From assembly GCF_037392515.1 (NCBI RefSeq), contig NC_090291.1, positions 31,296,001 to 31,360,000 of the forward strand: DNA of 64,000 nucleotides, given 5' to 3'. The DNA comes from Haliotis asinina (taxonomy: Eukaryota; Mollusca; Gastropoda; Lepetellida; Haliotidae). The position numbers were made by a program, and so were the translations under genes. Under the pieces are notes generated by a model. That model was not told the DNA's origin. It was given only the letters and a program-made list of their open reading frames with translations, and searched no databases. Within the stretch, counting starts at the first letter, position 1; the number at the start of each line of letters is the position of its first letter. Shown one piece after another: positions 33,702 to 45,496 of the stretch.

Positions 33702-33748
33702 ACTGATAGGTCTCAGCTTTCCTGGTGCTCATGATGAATAACTGGAAT
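33702..33748 (-). other. ANKRD27: 5' UTR part of the ANKRD27 start exon
   Basis: On the minus strand ATTTTTACAG at 33758-33749 is a good 3' splice site just 47 nt before the start codon, so the first coding exon probably begins here and a non-coding first exon lies upstream. The alternative is an unspliced 5' UTR reaching into the 33.9-34.2 kb region. It contains an upstream ATG (33732). Confidence 0.45.
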
Positions 33749-33939
33749 CTGTAAAAATACCAACACACTGCAATATTCCTGTTCCATGCTGAATAATCGA
33801 TCCACTAATTATTGATGTGAAACATTTATTTGTGATTACACTTTCTTATTTAAGTAAAGATTCTAGTACTATCTATTACTATTCTAGATTCAAACCACGC
33901 CCTCAGAGTCAGGCACGTATTTAAAATAGGAGGTAAACA

Positions 33940-34200
33940 TCATGTGTTGGCCAATTTCCGGGTGTTCCGTGCTTCAAATACTCAATAACACCCGGAAATT
34001 GATACCGTCGGTTCCAAATGAAATATTCCCATGCTTCAAATACTCAATAACACCCGGAAATTGGCCAACACATGACGTTTGTCGACATTTTCAACAAAAA
34101 TGTAAACCAAAGCGTTCTACTGTCTGCACTCGTTTACATCGAGTACGGGTACAGCAGTGGAGTGTCATCAGCTGACCGTTTCAGCTAGTTCCCATGGTAG
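33940..34200 (-). promoter_or_regulatory. Candidate ANKRD27 promoter region (CCAAT and ETS-like sites)
   Basis: About 200-450 bases upstream of the start exon. It holds a perfect 27-bp inverted repeat (33940-33966 with 34049-34075) that contains GGCCAAT on both strands, and three CCGGAAATT cores (one inverted). CCAAT and CCGGAA are typical of housekeeping promoters. No TATA box is clear and no transcript evidence exists, so this is inference from position and motifs. Confidence 0.3.
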
Positions 34201-34769
34201 CATCTGCAGCTGCTCATTTGTGACATCATTCTGAATTTACTTCACAATATGATTTGAATTACACAACAAAACATAATGTTTACGATGTTTCTACGTGTCA
34301 ATACGCAGAGGATAGTCTTACAGTTTCTGGGAATCAAATACCATTTGATCATGTTTTTCAACCAATCAGATTACAGAACACACTGACTTTTGGTTTACAA
34401 TAAGAAGTAAGGCCTGCATATATAGCTATTCAAAACTTGTGTCAGAGTTATCAGCAATACCTGCAAATAACATGGTCGGTATCGGACAAACTACAAATTC
34501 AAATTCATGTGTATCAAGAGCATTTGCTTCAGAATCACAATCAAATAGTGACGATACAATGTACAAGTAAATAAAGAAATAATATGGATGACAGCTTCTT
34601 GTTTATTAAATGTCACAACGTTTCAGGGCTATTCCTTGCCCTTTCATCACGTAGATCAATACAAACAAGATACATCATGAGTGTATATACCTATTTGTAC
34701 AAGAAGCCAGTGTTGTTACAATATACAATAAATGGCTAAGAGGTCGCTGAGACGGCAAGATGTACAGGT

Positions 34770-34960
34770 GAATGAGTGAGTTTAGTTTTACCCCACACTC
34801 AGCAATATTCCAGTTCTATGGTGGCCATCTGTAAATAATCGAGCCTGGACCAGACAATCCAGTGATCAACAGCATGACCATCATGTCAGCATGTGTTAAC
34901 CAAGTCAGCAATCATGACCAACCAATCCTGTTACTGGCCTCTTACGACAAGCATTCCACT
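34770..34960 (+). mobile_element. S1-family SINE, 3' truncated
   Basis: GAATGAGTGAGTTTAGTTTT, CAGCAATATTCCAGTTCTAT and CTCTTACGACAAGCATT, then the match stops. Confidence 0.83.
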
Positions 34961-35536
34961 GGCTCCCACTAACTGACTGGATTTGGCTAATGACCCTGGA
35001 ATATTTTCTTTATTGGTATACTACAGAAAAACTATTGAATCTTTTTCAATTATTTCTTCTGATATGTTTAGACAACATATCAAAATAAATAATATTCAAA
35101 AATGGTGTTTGTTGTTTGTTTAGTTAATCAGCCACAGCGAGGGGAATGTCAGCTTTGGCAACCTGTCAAAGGTCCTGTCCCGTGGACCGTTTGATGGCAG
35201 TGCCCAGTTTCATTGGGGTATTTTCAAAACACCGCAGTGCTGCCATTCTAAGATTAAAATGACTTGAAAATTGGTGTACCATAAGATCAGAAGATGGTCT
35301 TTCCTGTGGTATATTTTATATTTCGATGAATTAAGAGGAACTGTGTGGAACTGACGTTTGAAAAACTCCCCCATTTTCAAGTGCTCGCCATTTTCAAGGT
35401 AAGTGCATTTTCAATCAGCTTCATTGTGTTACATAAAGAGCAACATTTCCCCTTTAATTTGACATATATATCAACAATATTAAAATTGGGTAGGACAATG
35501 TGAGATCGCACAATATGAAACTAGTGCTGTTCGAAA

Positions 35537-35573
35537 GTGAAGGCCTATTCTACCCTGGGACCTTCACTGGTCT
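35537..35573 (+). mobile_element. S1-family SINE, tail fragment
   Basis: AGGCCTATTCTACCCTGGGA CCTTCACTGGTC is the last part of the family only. A second tail scrap lies at 35993-36045. Confidence 0.65.
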
Positions 35574-36045
35574 ATATAAGTAATAAGTACATTGTTTACA
35601 CAAGGGAGTTTATACAAGTGATCAGCAGATGTAGGTAAAAGACAGTCATGATCTAAAAGACGTCCAAGCCACTGGGTAGGTACACCTCTTGGTCCCTGTT
35701 CGGCTGCGGTTGTAATTGTCTTGTCATTAAAGACCCTAATAGTTCGCGCTTGTGTCAGTCATGGACATTAGAGGTTATTATGGTTGATTGTTGCCAGTCA
35801 GTGAAGTGAGAACTGACCACTAGGCTTTTACAAACAGTCTGCAGGGCTAAAGTAAAATTACTTTCATATTGTAGCTTTAATGCTGTTGACATACCATTCA
35901 ATCTCAATGAAACATTCTGCACTGTCCTGTTAAAACTGAGCTGCAACCAGGTCAAAGACCCTGATCAATGACACTGATCAACGACCCTATTACCCGTCAA
36001 GCATGGGTTGCTGAAGACAATTCCAACCTTGAGCTTCTCAGGTCG

Positions 36046-37520
36046 GAATAGAATTACAAATAACCACTTGATGTATTATTCAACTGGTTCAGTGAATGTT
36101 CAAGAATGGATCAATACCTCACGAACGGTTGGGTGTCGCTTCATCGATCACTCTTGAGGTCAGTCAGTCAGTGCATGGCTCCCTAACCTTAATAAACACC
36201 AGTGTTCATGAACAGTGATCCTGCAGATTTGCCAACGGTCAGACAGAAGTCCCCTACCTGCTGGCCCCAGTGTCTGACTGAATTTATCACAATAACTTTG
36301 TCTGAAGTTGTTATTTGTGGCATGTGACACTTGTTCACTGTTTATAATATATGTTTATAATGTTTGTCATTACATGTTAATAATTTCAATGCCAATAATG
36401 AGAAATGTTAAATCTGAAATGTGTGTTTAATTTTATTTTTTGGGTCCTGTGAATTTTCAGTGAGTCTGACATCTGAAACTTACAGGACCTAACGTCCTGT
36501 TACTTTGAAACACCATTCGTGAACACTGAAACACACCTGGAGTATTTGATGTAGTGTCCCAGAAAATTAACCCATATCATATGAATGTTGAAACGGTGGA
36601 AGTGAAACAACTGCTCGTAATGCTGAAAGTCGAGTGTATTTGAAAACTGAAACATCATAATTTGTTTATACAACTGACGTGTTATACAGACCAAGGCTGC
36701 AACACATCATACGCCGAATTTAATGTTCATCTACGAAAGTTCTGACAACCGGATGAAATTGTAACGAAAGGATGTTGACGATGACTAATTTATCTTATTG
36801 GACTACGCATTAAACTTATTGGCAACGGGAAACGTTCCCAATAACTATTCGCCCTTGTTGTATATAAATGTCTGTCACTGTAGTGGTTGGTGTCAAACTG
36901 TGATGTGTTGTCACGCCTACCCGAGAAGAACTAACGGAAAACATCGCCACCCTCTTCCATGTTTACATCGCCAGTTGTTTGACTCGTGCAATTCAGCTCC
37001 CACTCGCGTCTATGAAATCTATCTGTTATCAATGAAGGGAGGTTACTGAATACAGAATTGTATCTGCACTTTGTCCGACCATTCAGCTCCCCACAGCGAT
37101 AGCTAGAACCAGGAGCTTAGAGTAGCAAGGTGTCACGTGCTGGGAAGGAGCGCGTCCGAAATGTTCGAAGGGAAGCTACTCTAATGATTGCTAAACACGT
37201 GTACCACCATAAAGTTTCATTCATGTCTTCAAAGGAAGAAATTAGTTTAGAGAGAGGTAAAATGTATATTGTCACAGAGTCACCAATTCCGAGTAAACAA
37301 TTTAAGCTGGCCTAGTCTGTTATACAGACCTTGATACAAATATATCCAAGAAATTAAATGACTTAAATGTTTATGAAATGGGTTAATTTTTGTGCTTATA
37401 AATATGTTGGATATCATACGCTCAATCTTGAAAATGACTGGCAGTAAATGTTTTAAATGGAATTTCCTCTATGACGTCAAACGACGACAGAGAGGTCATA
37501 CACGTAAAAGGGGGCACTGA
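36046..37520. other. Intergenic stretch, no gene recognised
   Basis: Part of it (36900-37140) is richer in CpG than its flanks and has a TCACGTG word at 37133-37139. It could hold a distal non-coding first exon or enhancer of ANKRD27, but nothing in the sequence proves it. The open frames at 36798 and 37130 have no domain. Confidence 0.4.
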
Positions 37521-38055
37521 AACTCAAATCGTTAGGGACGCGGTGGGCCAGCTGGTTAATAACAGCGCCAGGCTAGTGATCCAACGCTGTACGTTGAGGT
37601 GTCGGGATCGAGTCTACCTGTGACCGGGTGTAAAAAGCTTGGGGTCAACTTAGTGTGCAGATTCTTTCAGTGTTGTCACAACCCCTTGTGTGCAGTACAC
37701 GACCCTGTGCACTTAAAAGAACCCACGGATCCCTTGGTTTATGACCAGATGGTGGCCACATGAATACGTGCATGCATGTTCACGTAGTAGCAACGTGCTG
37801 TTAACCTGGACAAAGTACTGTGACTATGTGTCCCAAACCACCCATGCAACTGTCAACTGGGTACCTCGTTAGGATGAGTGAGCCACGATAAACTTTGTGC
37901 ACCTAGTGGCAGCAAGAGTAGTATACCCCAGGGAGCTGAGATTGATAATACGATGTGATACTGGGACTGACATTCAGTGATCCAGGGAAACAAATACCAT
38001 CTCCTTGAGCAAGCACTAGTCGCATAGTTATGTGCTCTATATAAATATCTCATTC
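37521..38055 (+). mobile_element. tRNA-headed SINE with long conserved tail
   Basis: The head GGTGGGCCAGCTGGTTAATA and GGTGTCGGGATCGAGTCT look like tRNA A and B boxes. The body has CTGTGCACTTAAAAGAACCC and the tail TACCCCAGGGAGCTGAGATT and GAGCAAGCACTAGTCGCATA, ending TGTGCTCTATATAAAT. The pattern of a head plus conserved central domain is that of known mollusc SINEs (Nin-DC or Meta type); which one I cannot tell. Confidence 0.65.
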
Positions 38056-38394
38056 TGTCAAACGAATATGCTGTGGATACGGACACTATATGTTTGTGAT
38101 GTTTTCGTTCACTGTGAATAATTCGTTTCCAGTATCAAGATCCCCATTGTGACCAGACACTTTTTGGTAGTACAACATATTTTGAAAAGATATAGAGGAT
38201 CCTAAACGACCTTCCGTGTAATACCATTTTTAGAAAACGAGTTAATGATTTTGATGCTAAATCTTTCACGAGTTTCACAAGAATCACGGAATCGAGTTTT
38301 GTATTGCATGCGGTGTGATGATTCTCAGCTTTACGCGACTCTAAAACACCTAGAGAATACGAGTGGTTACGGCGAGGCACTGAACATTATTTCA

Positions 38395-38605
38395 ACGAGG
38401 GCGTAGGAGGCGACTAAAGTGATCGGGTGGTCAGGCTCGCTGACTTGGTTGACACATGTCATCGATTCCCAATTGCGCAGATCGCTGCTCATGCTATTGA
38501 GCACTGGATTGTCTGGTTCAGACTCGATTTTTTACCGACTCCCGCCATATAGGAGGAATTAATACTGCTAAGTGCGGCGTAAAACTAAACTCACTTACTG
38601 ACTAA
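38395..38605 (-). mobile_element. S1-family SINE, reverse
   Basis: Reads GGTTGACACATGTCATCGAT, GATTGTCTGGTTCAGACTCG and AAAACTAAACTCACTTACTG, the reverse complement of the family without its last bases. Confidence 0.85.
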
Positions 38606-40420
38606 TCCATCTATTACCCATAATGCAATTTAAAAAGAAGAACCATGAAATAAGAACCACCGGGTGACTGGACTTGTAACCTCAAACAGCTGATTCGCTA
38701 TGGACAATCGCTTTCAGTTGACATTTACAATCGTACCATACTGTTGACGTAATTGTTAGTAAGGAGCATATAAATGTAACTTCGGCTACCTAAAGAGAAT
38801 TTGGGGTCAAACATGCGAATACGTATGATGGTAACATATGTGTCAAATGTGTTTCTAGCAGATGGGGAGTCATTGGAGTATAATGAAGTGGAAATATCCT
38901 TTTTTTGGGGGGGGAGATATATTTTTTTTGAGAAGGGGATCATGTTACACCAGAGAAAGACGACATTGGTTTGATTAGACGACATTGGTTTGATAAGTAG
39001 ATGTCTCACCGAATTTCCATTAATTGTATTAACGCTCTTTCGACAGATGTTAAAATGTGTGATTGAACGTCTTAGTGTCCTGACTGGATCGACAATTAGA
39101 CGGTTTGATTGTGTATTTTAATGTCAATAACAAGTGCGTTTGTATCAATTTAACATAAATGAAATAGTATATTTCACAACACCAGAATATCGTTTTTAGG
39201 ATAAGACTTTTCTTTGTTTATGATTATGTGGCTATTTCTCTTCATAAGTATACAACGAAATATGCAAAAAGATAGCGCTCTTTGCATGGAACTATAGATT
39301 AATGACATACTATTTGTCCAAATTAAAACATGACATTGTATATATTGTTCTGAACAATTGTCGAAGAAATATTGTTACAGTTTTATATCCTGTCATCTCA
39401 ATATTTTTAATGGAATATAAACGGATTATATTATCGAAAACAATTATACTGATTCGTAAAATATTCGTGATAAATGATCGTCTGGTCAATCATTATAGCA
39501 CCACTATTTTGTCTATAAAACATATTCATTGAACAAAACTAATTCCTTTAAAATCTGTGCATATACATTTGTAACATAGTCTATGGTCACCCCCGGTCAG
39601 AGCCAGGTCAATCCATGGTCAGCCCTCTGAATGCGTCAGCAACTGTTTATTAAAGAAACTGTAAGGAACTGCTGCAATAAATAATCCAACGCGATGACAT
39701 TAACACATAATCGATTGGATACTACATGTGACCTGCAAGAAACCATATCCATATTGGGAATTAACGCTGACCCTTTTGGTATCTGTCCAGCTGTTTGCAT
39801 GACATGTGGGATGCAGATGGCCGAGCCTTTAAGACTGACCAAGAGACTACATAACGGGAGGTGGTCAGACAGAAAACAGAATCATGGAGGACAGCAACAG
39901 AACCAGCAACTGCAGGAGCAGATCTTAGCAGACAGGCCAGGACTTCTTCACTGCCTGGGGATCCAAGCCACTGCATGTTGATGTGACGAATCAACAACAT
40001 ATACTCCCCACAACCTCTGTCTAATTCCTTACTTTGTTACAAGTAAAGGCGATCCTCTATTGGTGCAGTGACCCGGGTCCTCCTTGATGTCTCTTGGTTC
40101 AAGAAAGAAATTCCACCAAACATTAACCGGCCAAAGGAAAAGGAGGTAAGTACCTTGAAGTGTTTTTCAAGTTGCCTGAACAAAATGGCCGGACAAGAGT
40201 TGGGGGAGTTTCTCTAAACTACGGGCAATTACTAAGCAAATTTATCTATAGTAGGGATCACCGGAATGTCAACAATAGATTGCATGTTCCAGAGAGATCA
40301 AACGTACACGAAGTATAGGAAAATATGCAACCCTAACCAACGCCATCGATCAGCAGAAACAGAATCTAACAGTTTATGACAGTAATATGGACCTCGTCTG
40401 AAACACCATCAACAAGACAG
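38606..40420. other. Intergenic stretch, no gene recognised
   Basis: AT-rich; an open frame at 39694-39981 is Gln-rich at the end and may belong to the gypsy relic just downstream, but no motif supports it. Confidence 0.5.
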
Positions 40421-41060
40421 CCAGGATTCCGGATCTTGCCCCCTATTTCAGGAAAGCGGATGAGCTGCGTACTGAAGAAGGCTGTTTGTTGTGGGGAGTC
40501 GGTGTAACTGTACCAGATCAGTACATGGAAAGTGTTTTGGAAATTCTACTTACGTGCCCACCCTACAATAGTAAATTTACGATGAAAGCTCTGGCAACGT
40601 TATATATGTTGTGGTCCAACAGGGTCATGGACATTGAAACTGTTGTGAATCATGTCAAAATATTCAGTCTTCATTACCGATGACAAGAGAACCCCTTTGA
40701 TTTGGCCCACGAATCTCTGTCAACATATTCATGTTGACTTTGCTGGACCGTTTTTGGGTGAAACGTTTCTTGTGGATGCTCAATCCATTTGGCCTGAGGT
40801 GATACAAATGAAATCAGCCTTATCGGCCAGTACTATTCGGGTTTTCCGATGTTTGTTTGCATCCTGTCCGGAACAACGTTTTTCAGAACACAATTCATTT
40901 ATAATGATTTCTTCTGCATTTCTCAAAAAAGAATGGCGTGAAACATATCCGATTATCACACTACCATCAAAGTTCTAATGGTTGTGCAGAAAGATTTGTT
41001 CGAACTTTCAAGTCTGCGATGAAAGCGAACAGTGGCACTTTTCAACAAAAGCCAAAGAGA
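40421..41060 (+). pseudogene. Decayed Ty3/gypsy-type pol fragment (integrase)
   Basis: Conceptual reading gives an IPDLAPYFRKADELRTEEG then LLWGV stretch, then in another frame CQHIHVDFAGPFLGETFLVD and WPEVIQMKSA, typical of the region before and inside a gypsy integrase core; a downstream GCAERFVRTFKSAMKA-like stretch lies after further frame breaks. Stops and frame shifts separate the blocks. No LTRs, gag, protease or reverse transcriptase found. Confidence 0.78.
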
Positions 41061-41149
41061 CTTTCCTATTCAAGTTCCAGAAGAACGTTGTAACAGGTAC
41101 CCTAGTGACCTGAAGTCCCCTTGACCTAGTGCACATACTTTTTCCGAAT

Positions 41150-41275
41150 GATTACAACTGTTATTACAATTTACCTAATTAGTTATTACATTTTACCGCA
41201 ACTTAAATTATCACAGTCTTTATTACAATTTGCGTATTACAATGTACGTATTACAATTTACGTCATTTTTATTAC
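41150..41275. repeat. ATTACAATTTA-word repeat
   Basis: Repeats of TATTACAATTTACGT-like words, AT-rich, immediately after the decayed gypsy pol fragment. Possibly part of that element's 3' region; otherwise simple sequence. Confidence 0.6.
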
Positions 41276-41696
41276 CATTGACATTTTTTGTACAAAATAA
41301 AGAGAAATTGTAGTGTGTTCATAACATGTATGTCTCAAAACGCTTATAAATAAATACGTTCTATCAGGTTCCCCTACTCTTGAGAAGTGCATATCTCTGT
41401 TGATTGTAGTTTGAGTCGTTCGACATTGATTGCCCTTACGGATCTTGTCACAGGACCAAAAGTCGAAGTGTACACCATGCAATGGCCGGATTTTCATGTG
41501 TTTCCAAGCATTAATTAAAAAAACATATACCACAAAAAATGCCTGATTCTACAGTATTTCCAATGCATTTCTTTCACTTATAGGAGGTTTTGAAATTTTA
41601 CTGAGGTTGGAAATATTTTAAAGGGGGTCTTACAAAGAAAGCAGTATCATGCAAACTAACACATCTTATTAAGCTGCAGTCGTCCATGCTACCAGC

Positions 41697-43812
41697 GGGT
41701 TGGTTTGTCCTCGTTTTGCCAGGTGTCGTGCCGAGAGGGAGAAAACTTATGTTTCAAGTGTCCTGGGAAAGCTAAAATATAAATTTCGGATTTCCCAAGA
41801 GAGCTCATTTCCAAAAGGGTTATCGAGTGGTTTATCTTCGTTTTGCCGGGAAGGAGAAAACATTTGTCCGGTGTCCTGGGAAAGCTAAAATGTAAATTTC
41901 GCATTTCTCAGGAAAGTTAATTCCCAAAGAGGATGGGCAGTGGTTTGCTAGTATTCTCGTTTTGCCACCATCCTGAAAAGCATTAACAGTTACTGTTATA
42001 AACAGTTACTTATACAAGCATGCGGTTCATGCCAACATTACTCACAGCAGCATGTGAGTGAACTGAACCATGGCTTAATAAGCATCATGGTAATGTTAAC
42101 GGTGTTCGCTATGTCTATGTCTAGAAAAACTAACATATGAGAAAACACAGTTCACTCAGTTTTAACAATATAACAAATACGGCACTTGCAGTTAACACAT
42201 AATCAGTGAGATGGTGTAAATAAATATTGGGAACACCAAATGGCTTCATTGCCCTTTAGCTTACATTTATTTTAATTTCGCTAGGTTTAATCTTATTTTT
42301 CCTTTATTTTTCCTTTATACATAGGTTTATACCCCGTTATTTACAGTTTTTGTGATATAGTGGTTTATTACCCATTCCTCCTTATTTATTATTTACTACC
42401 CCCACCTACCCCGTCGGCGAGATTGGCACGGCCAAAAGCTGACGTTAAACCCCTTAAATCATCATCGGCTTCATTGCAATCTGGGCGGTTGGGTAGCCTG
42501 TATGCCTATTCTTTATTCTCATATACCGTCTTGGTGGTATAAGAGGACATACTGTTAACGCATATACATGTACACGTTCAAATCCACAATGGCAGAAACC
42601 AACATATTAACGTCCCTTTTTCCGACAACAGATGATAGATGTAGAACACACACGCGCGCACACACGTACACACACACGCTAAGGCATCGAATGTTAAATG
42701 TCATTAATTGTCTCATTTGTGATTTGTGTAGTATTCTGAGTTTTCAGGGGGTCTATATATCATCTTCTTGAACATCAAACCACTATTTACATATTTGTAT
42801 CCATAGTGTGGATTCACCAAATCCTTCGTGTGAAACCCATGCCTGGTGTCCCCCGCCGGTACGTTGCTCACAGCGGCGTAATGCTTGCCTCACTGACCCT
42901 GCATTGCTATAGGTTTAAATGCTTTAAAACGTAAGTGCCTGTTTTTCACCTTCACATAATGCTTGAGACGACGACCTACTTTTATTCAATATCAACACGC
43001 ATGGCTGCTTTGCCACCCTTACACCTGCAAGGGAGATGGCATGCTAGGTAATGTGTTGTGATACTTGCGACGAAAGGGGATGCTGTGCATTTTTTACCAG
43101 TCCTTTCAAACAAGCACCACAAAATATCTACCGACAGTGCATACCTGGCACTGGTAGGGGCTTTCTCGTTACCTCGTTTTGATAACCTCCAACCCTCCTG
43201 AAGCCCCGCCCACTGCCGTTTGTTAGTTGGTAAGGGTGGCGATGATGTCGTGAACAGTATGCCCAAAGTTGTGTAGAGGAAGTCGACAGACACAAGTTAT
43301 AAAATCAGTCAAATACAACTTCTATTTGGACTAACACAACTATTAGCAATAAATAACTTGTGAAGTATCAGAATCTCAGTGTTTATGTCTTTAACTATGA
43401 AGCACGTTTCTTTCATACGGTTGCCTTTTTGACTGACTGACCGCCTGTCCGTAGATAACTGCAGGTGCATTGGAAGTAGACATCCACAAAGACCACATAC
43501 CAATTACATTTAGCCGAAGTTCTGATATCAGAGTAGTATAACGCAGTCGACAAAGCAACATATTGATCTTAGTTATTGATTAGTTTATTGCAGCACACCA
43601 AAAAGACGCAAGTGGTTCTGGGACTCGCTCTAATTACATTTCATTGTAAATGGGTACTTGCTGCTAGTTGTTCGACCATGAAGTATGGCTGTGAAGTATG
43701 GGGAAAAAAACATTTGCTACTGAAACCGACGGTATCCAGCTCGTGATTTTAAAGCGAAAAGGCCAGTCACACTGACCCTTCAGTCAAAATAAATAACGTT
43801 GCTGTCTAAAGG
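41697..43812 (+). repeat. Unclassified interspersed repeat, copy A (uninterrupted)
   Basis: About 2.1 kb, nearly identical in blocks to 45497-47635 plus 54960-55320. It opens with three tandem copies of a roughly 120-bp unit (TGGTTTGTCCTCGTTTTGCC ... GTGTCCTGGGAAAGCTAAAA). It carries an extra roughly 228-bp T-rich block at about 42240-42465 absent from copy B. No protein recognised. Probably a non-autonomous transposon. Confidence 0.8.
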
Positions 43813-45062
43813 TAACTGGAAACATATCCATAACATATCAGCGGATTCGTCACAGTTCTAAAGTACTGGTTCAAGTTAAAAAAATAGTCATATGTCCTGA
43901 AATCTGTCTTGATATCATTCTAGAATCTTGCATGAGAGGAGTTTTAAAAACCGTTCATTTCTTGTGGTATAAAAAGTATTTATGAAAAATAAACACAATG
44001 ATTAACAAAAAGAATGGGCAGTCAGGTCGACCTAGATCTATATTAATGCCGAGAGAAAACAAATTAAATAAAATTAAGAGACTGCTATTACCTTTTATCG
44101 GATTGTTCTTCCACGAAAAGGGATTTGATCTGCAGTGACAGGATTGATTGGATAAAGAGAATGAGATTTTTGGTATTGATGCTGGATTTGTCACGCCTAT
44201 GTATGCATTCAATGTGGGTAAAATTATAATATGTTCATTAAGTAACAATTATTTGTTTTCTTTTCTATGAAATCAGTATTTTAAACTAAAAGTGGTGAAC
44301 TTTTTATCAATGTTAAGGACTTTGCAATTCTAGTTTTCGGATCAGTAAGTTTTGGATATTTACGCTTCTTTCAGTTCACTTTCTGTATCACATAGACCCT
44401 ATTTACTTTGTAGTCTACTTTTGAAAAATATATACATAGAGTCAGCTGACCCAGTTTATCAGTTCTAAAAATGCATGTTTGAACTGCTAGCAAGCAAACA
44501 TTACATAACGATACTCTGTATGAGTGATAAAGCGACCTACATTATATACGTTATGAAAGCAGGTTATGACAGCATGAGGTGTGAATGCACTTGGCTAGTA
44601 GCACGACAATGAGTGTAAAACAAACTGAATGATTAAACCTGAATTTACCTCACTGTTCTAGTAAACAATTCTAAGAATGAGTATGCAAGACGAGACATCG
44701 TACATTATGACTTGAATTCAACTCACTGTTCTAGTATACTTTGTGTTTAATTTTTTTGCACTACTAAGGAGGTAGATTATAACTATACTGTGTATGAAAC
44801 GCGAAGCGAGATGAGGTGACCTACATTTTATTGTTATGCAAACATGGCGTTCGAGTGTACCCGGGAGAGTTTGTCACATGTGATGAAGAAGTGCCATTAA
44901 CCCTTTCCCCGCATAGTTACATGAGTCTTGTCTACATGTAAAACTGGTTTGAAGTGAACATGTTTAAATGGAGAGTAAAACAACTTGAATAGTTTATTTT
45001 TACATAAAACAAAGAAAAACCATAAGAATTTGATATTGTATAGAAGGAATGTGTATTAGAGG
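43813..45062. other. Intergenic stretch between repeat copies A and B
   Basis: No coding potential or repeat family recognised. Confidence 0.5.
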
Positions 45063-45181
45063 GTAAGATTCTTTATGGATAACAACTTCTTTATTACATA
45101 TGATGCGACGTTTCGGTATGGATCCTTATACGTTGTCAAGCACTCTGTAATAAAGAAGTTGTTATCCATAAAGAATGTTAC
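45063..45181. mobile_element. Hairpin element, 36-bp arms
   Basis: GTAAGATTCTTTATGGATAA CAACTTCTTTATTACA is matched by its reverse complement at 45146-45181 with one mismatch. Related sequences with GTTGTTATCCATAAAGAATC are inside the TTAA elements (49575-49700, 56753-56875). Confidence 0.85.
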
Positions 45182-45225
45182 CCACTTATCACTCACCAGC
45201 TTCTAATAATGCCAATCAAACAAAT

Positions 45226-45470
45226 CAGGAATGTGTATTGACCAAATGTCACACCCGTGGAATGTGAGTTCGCGAACCTGTATGCACCTGAGTGCACCTG
45301 CAGGAATGTCTGAAGGAATGTGTATTGTCTAAATGTTGCACCTCAGGAATGTGTATAGTATGAGTTACCGAACCTGTATGCACCTGTAGGAATGTCATTT
45401 GTTCTGATAAGGAATGTCTTTGTTTGGTTCAGGAATGTTATTGTTTGGCTCAGGAATGCTATTGTGTGGA
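45226..45470. repeat. Irregular AGGAATGT-word repeat with two longer direct copies
   Basis: The word AGGAATGT or GGAATGT recurs about ten times. Two longer stretches, from 45226 and from 45314, share AGGAATGTGTATTG... and CGAACCTGTATGCACCTG. Function unknown. Confidence 0.7.
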
Positions 45471-45496
45471 TATGAGTGGGTACAATCTACCTACTG

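Noticed and set aside
37133..37139. TCACGTG as a TFEB/CLEAR site controlling the endosomal gene
   Set aside because: A single 6-7 base word 3.4 kb upstream is expected by chance; nothing links it to the promoter.
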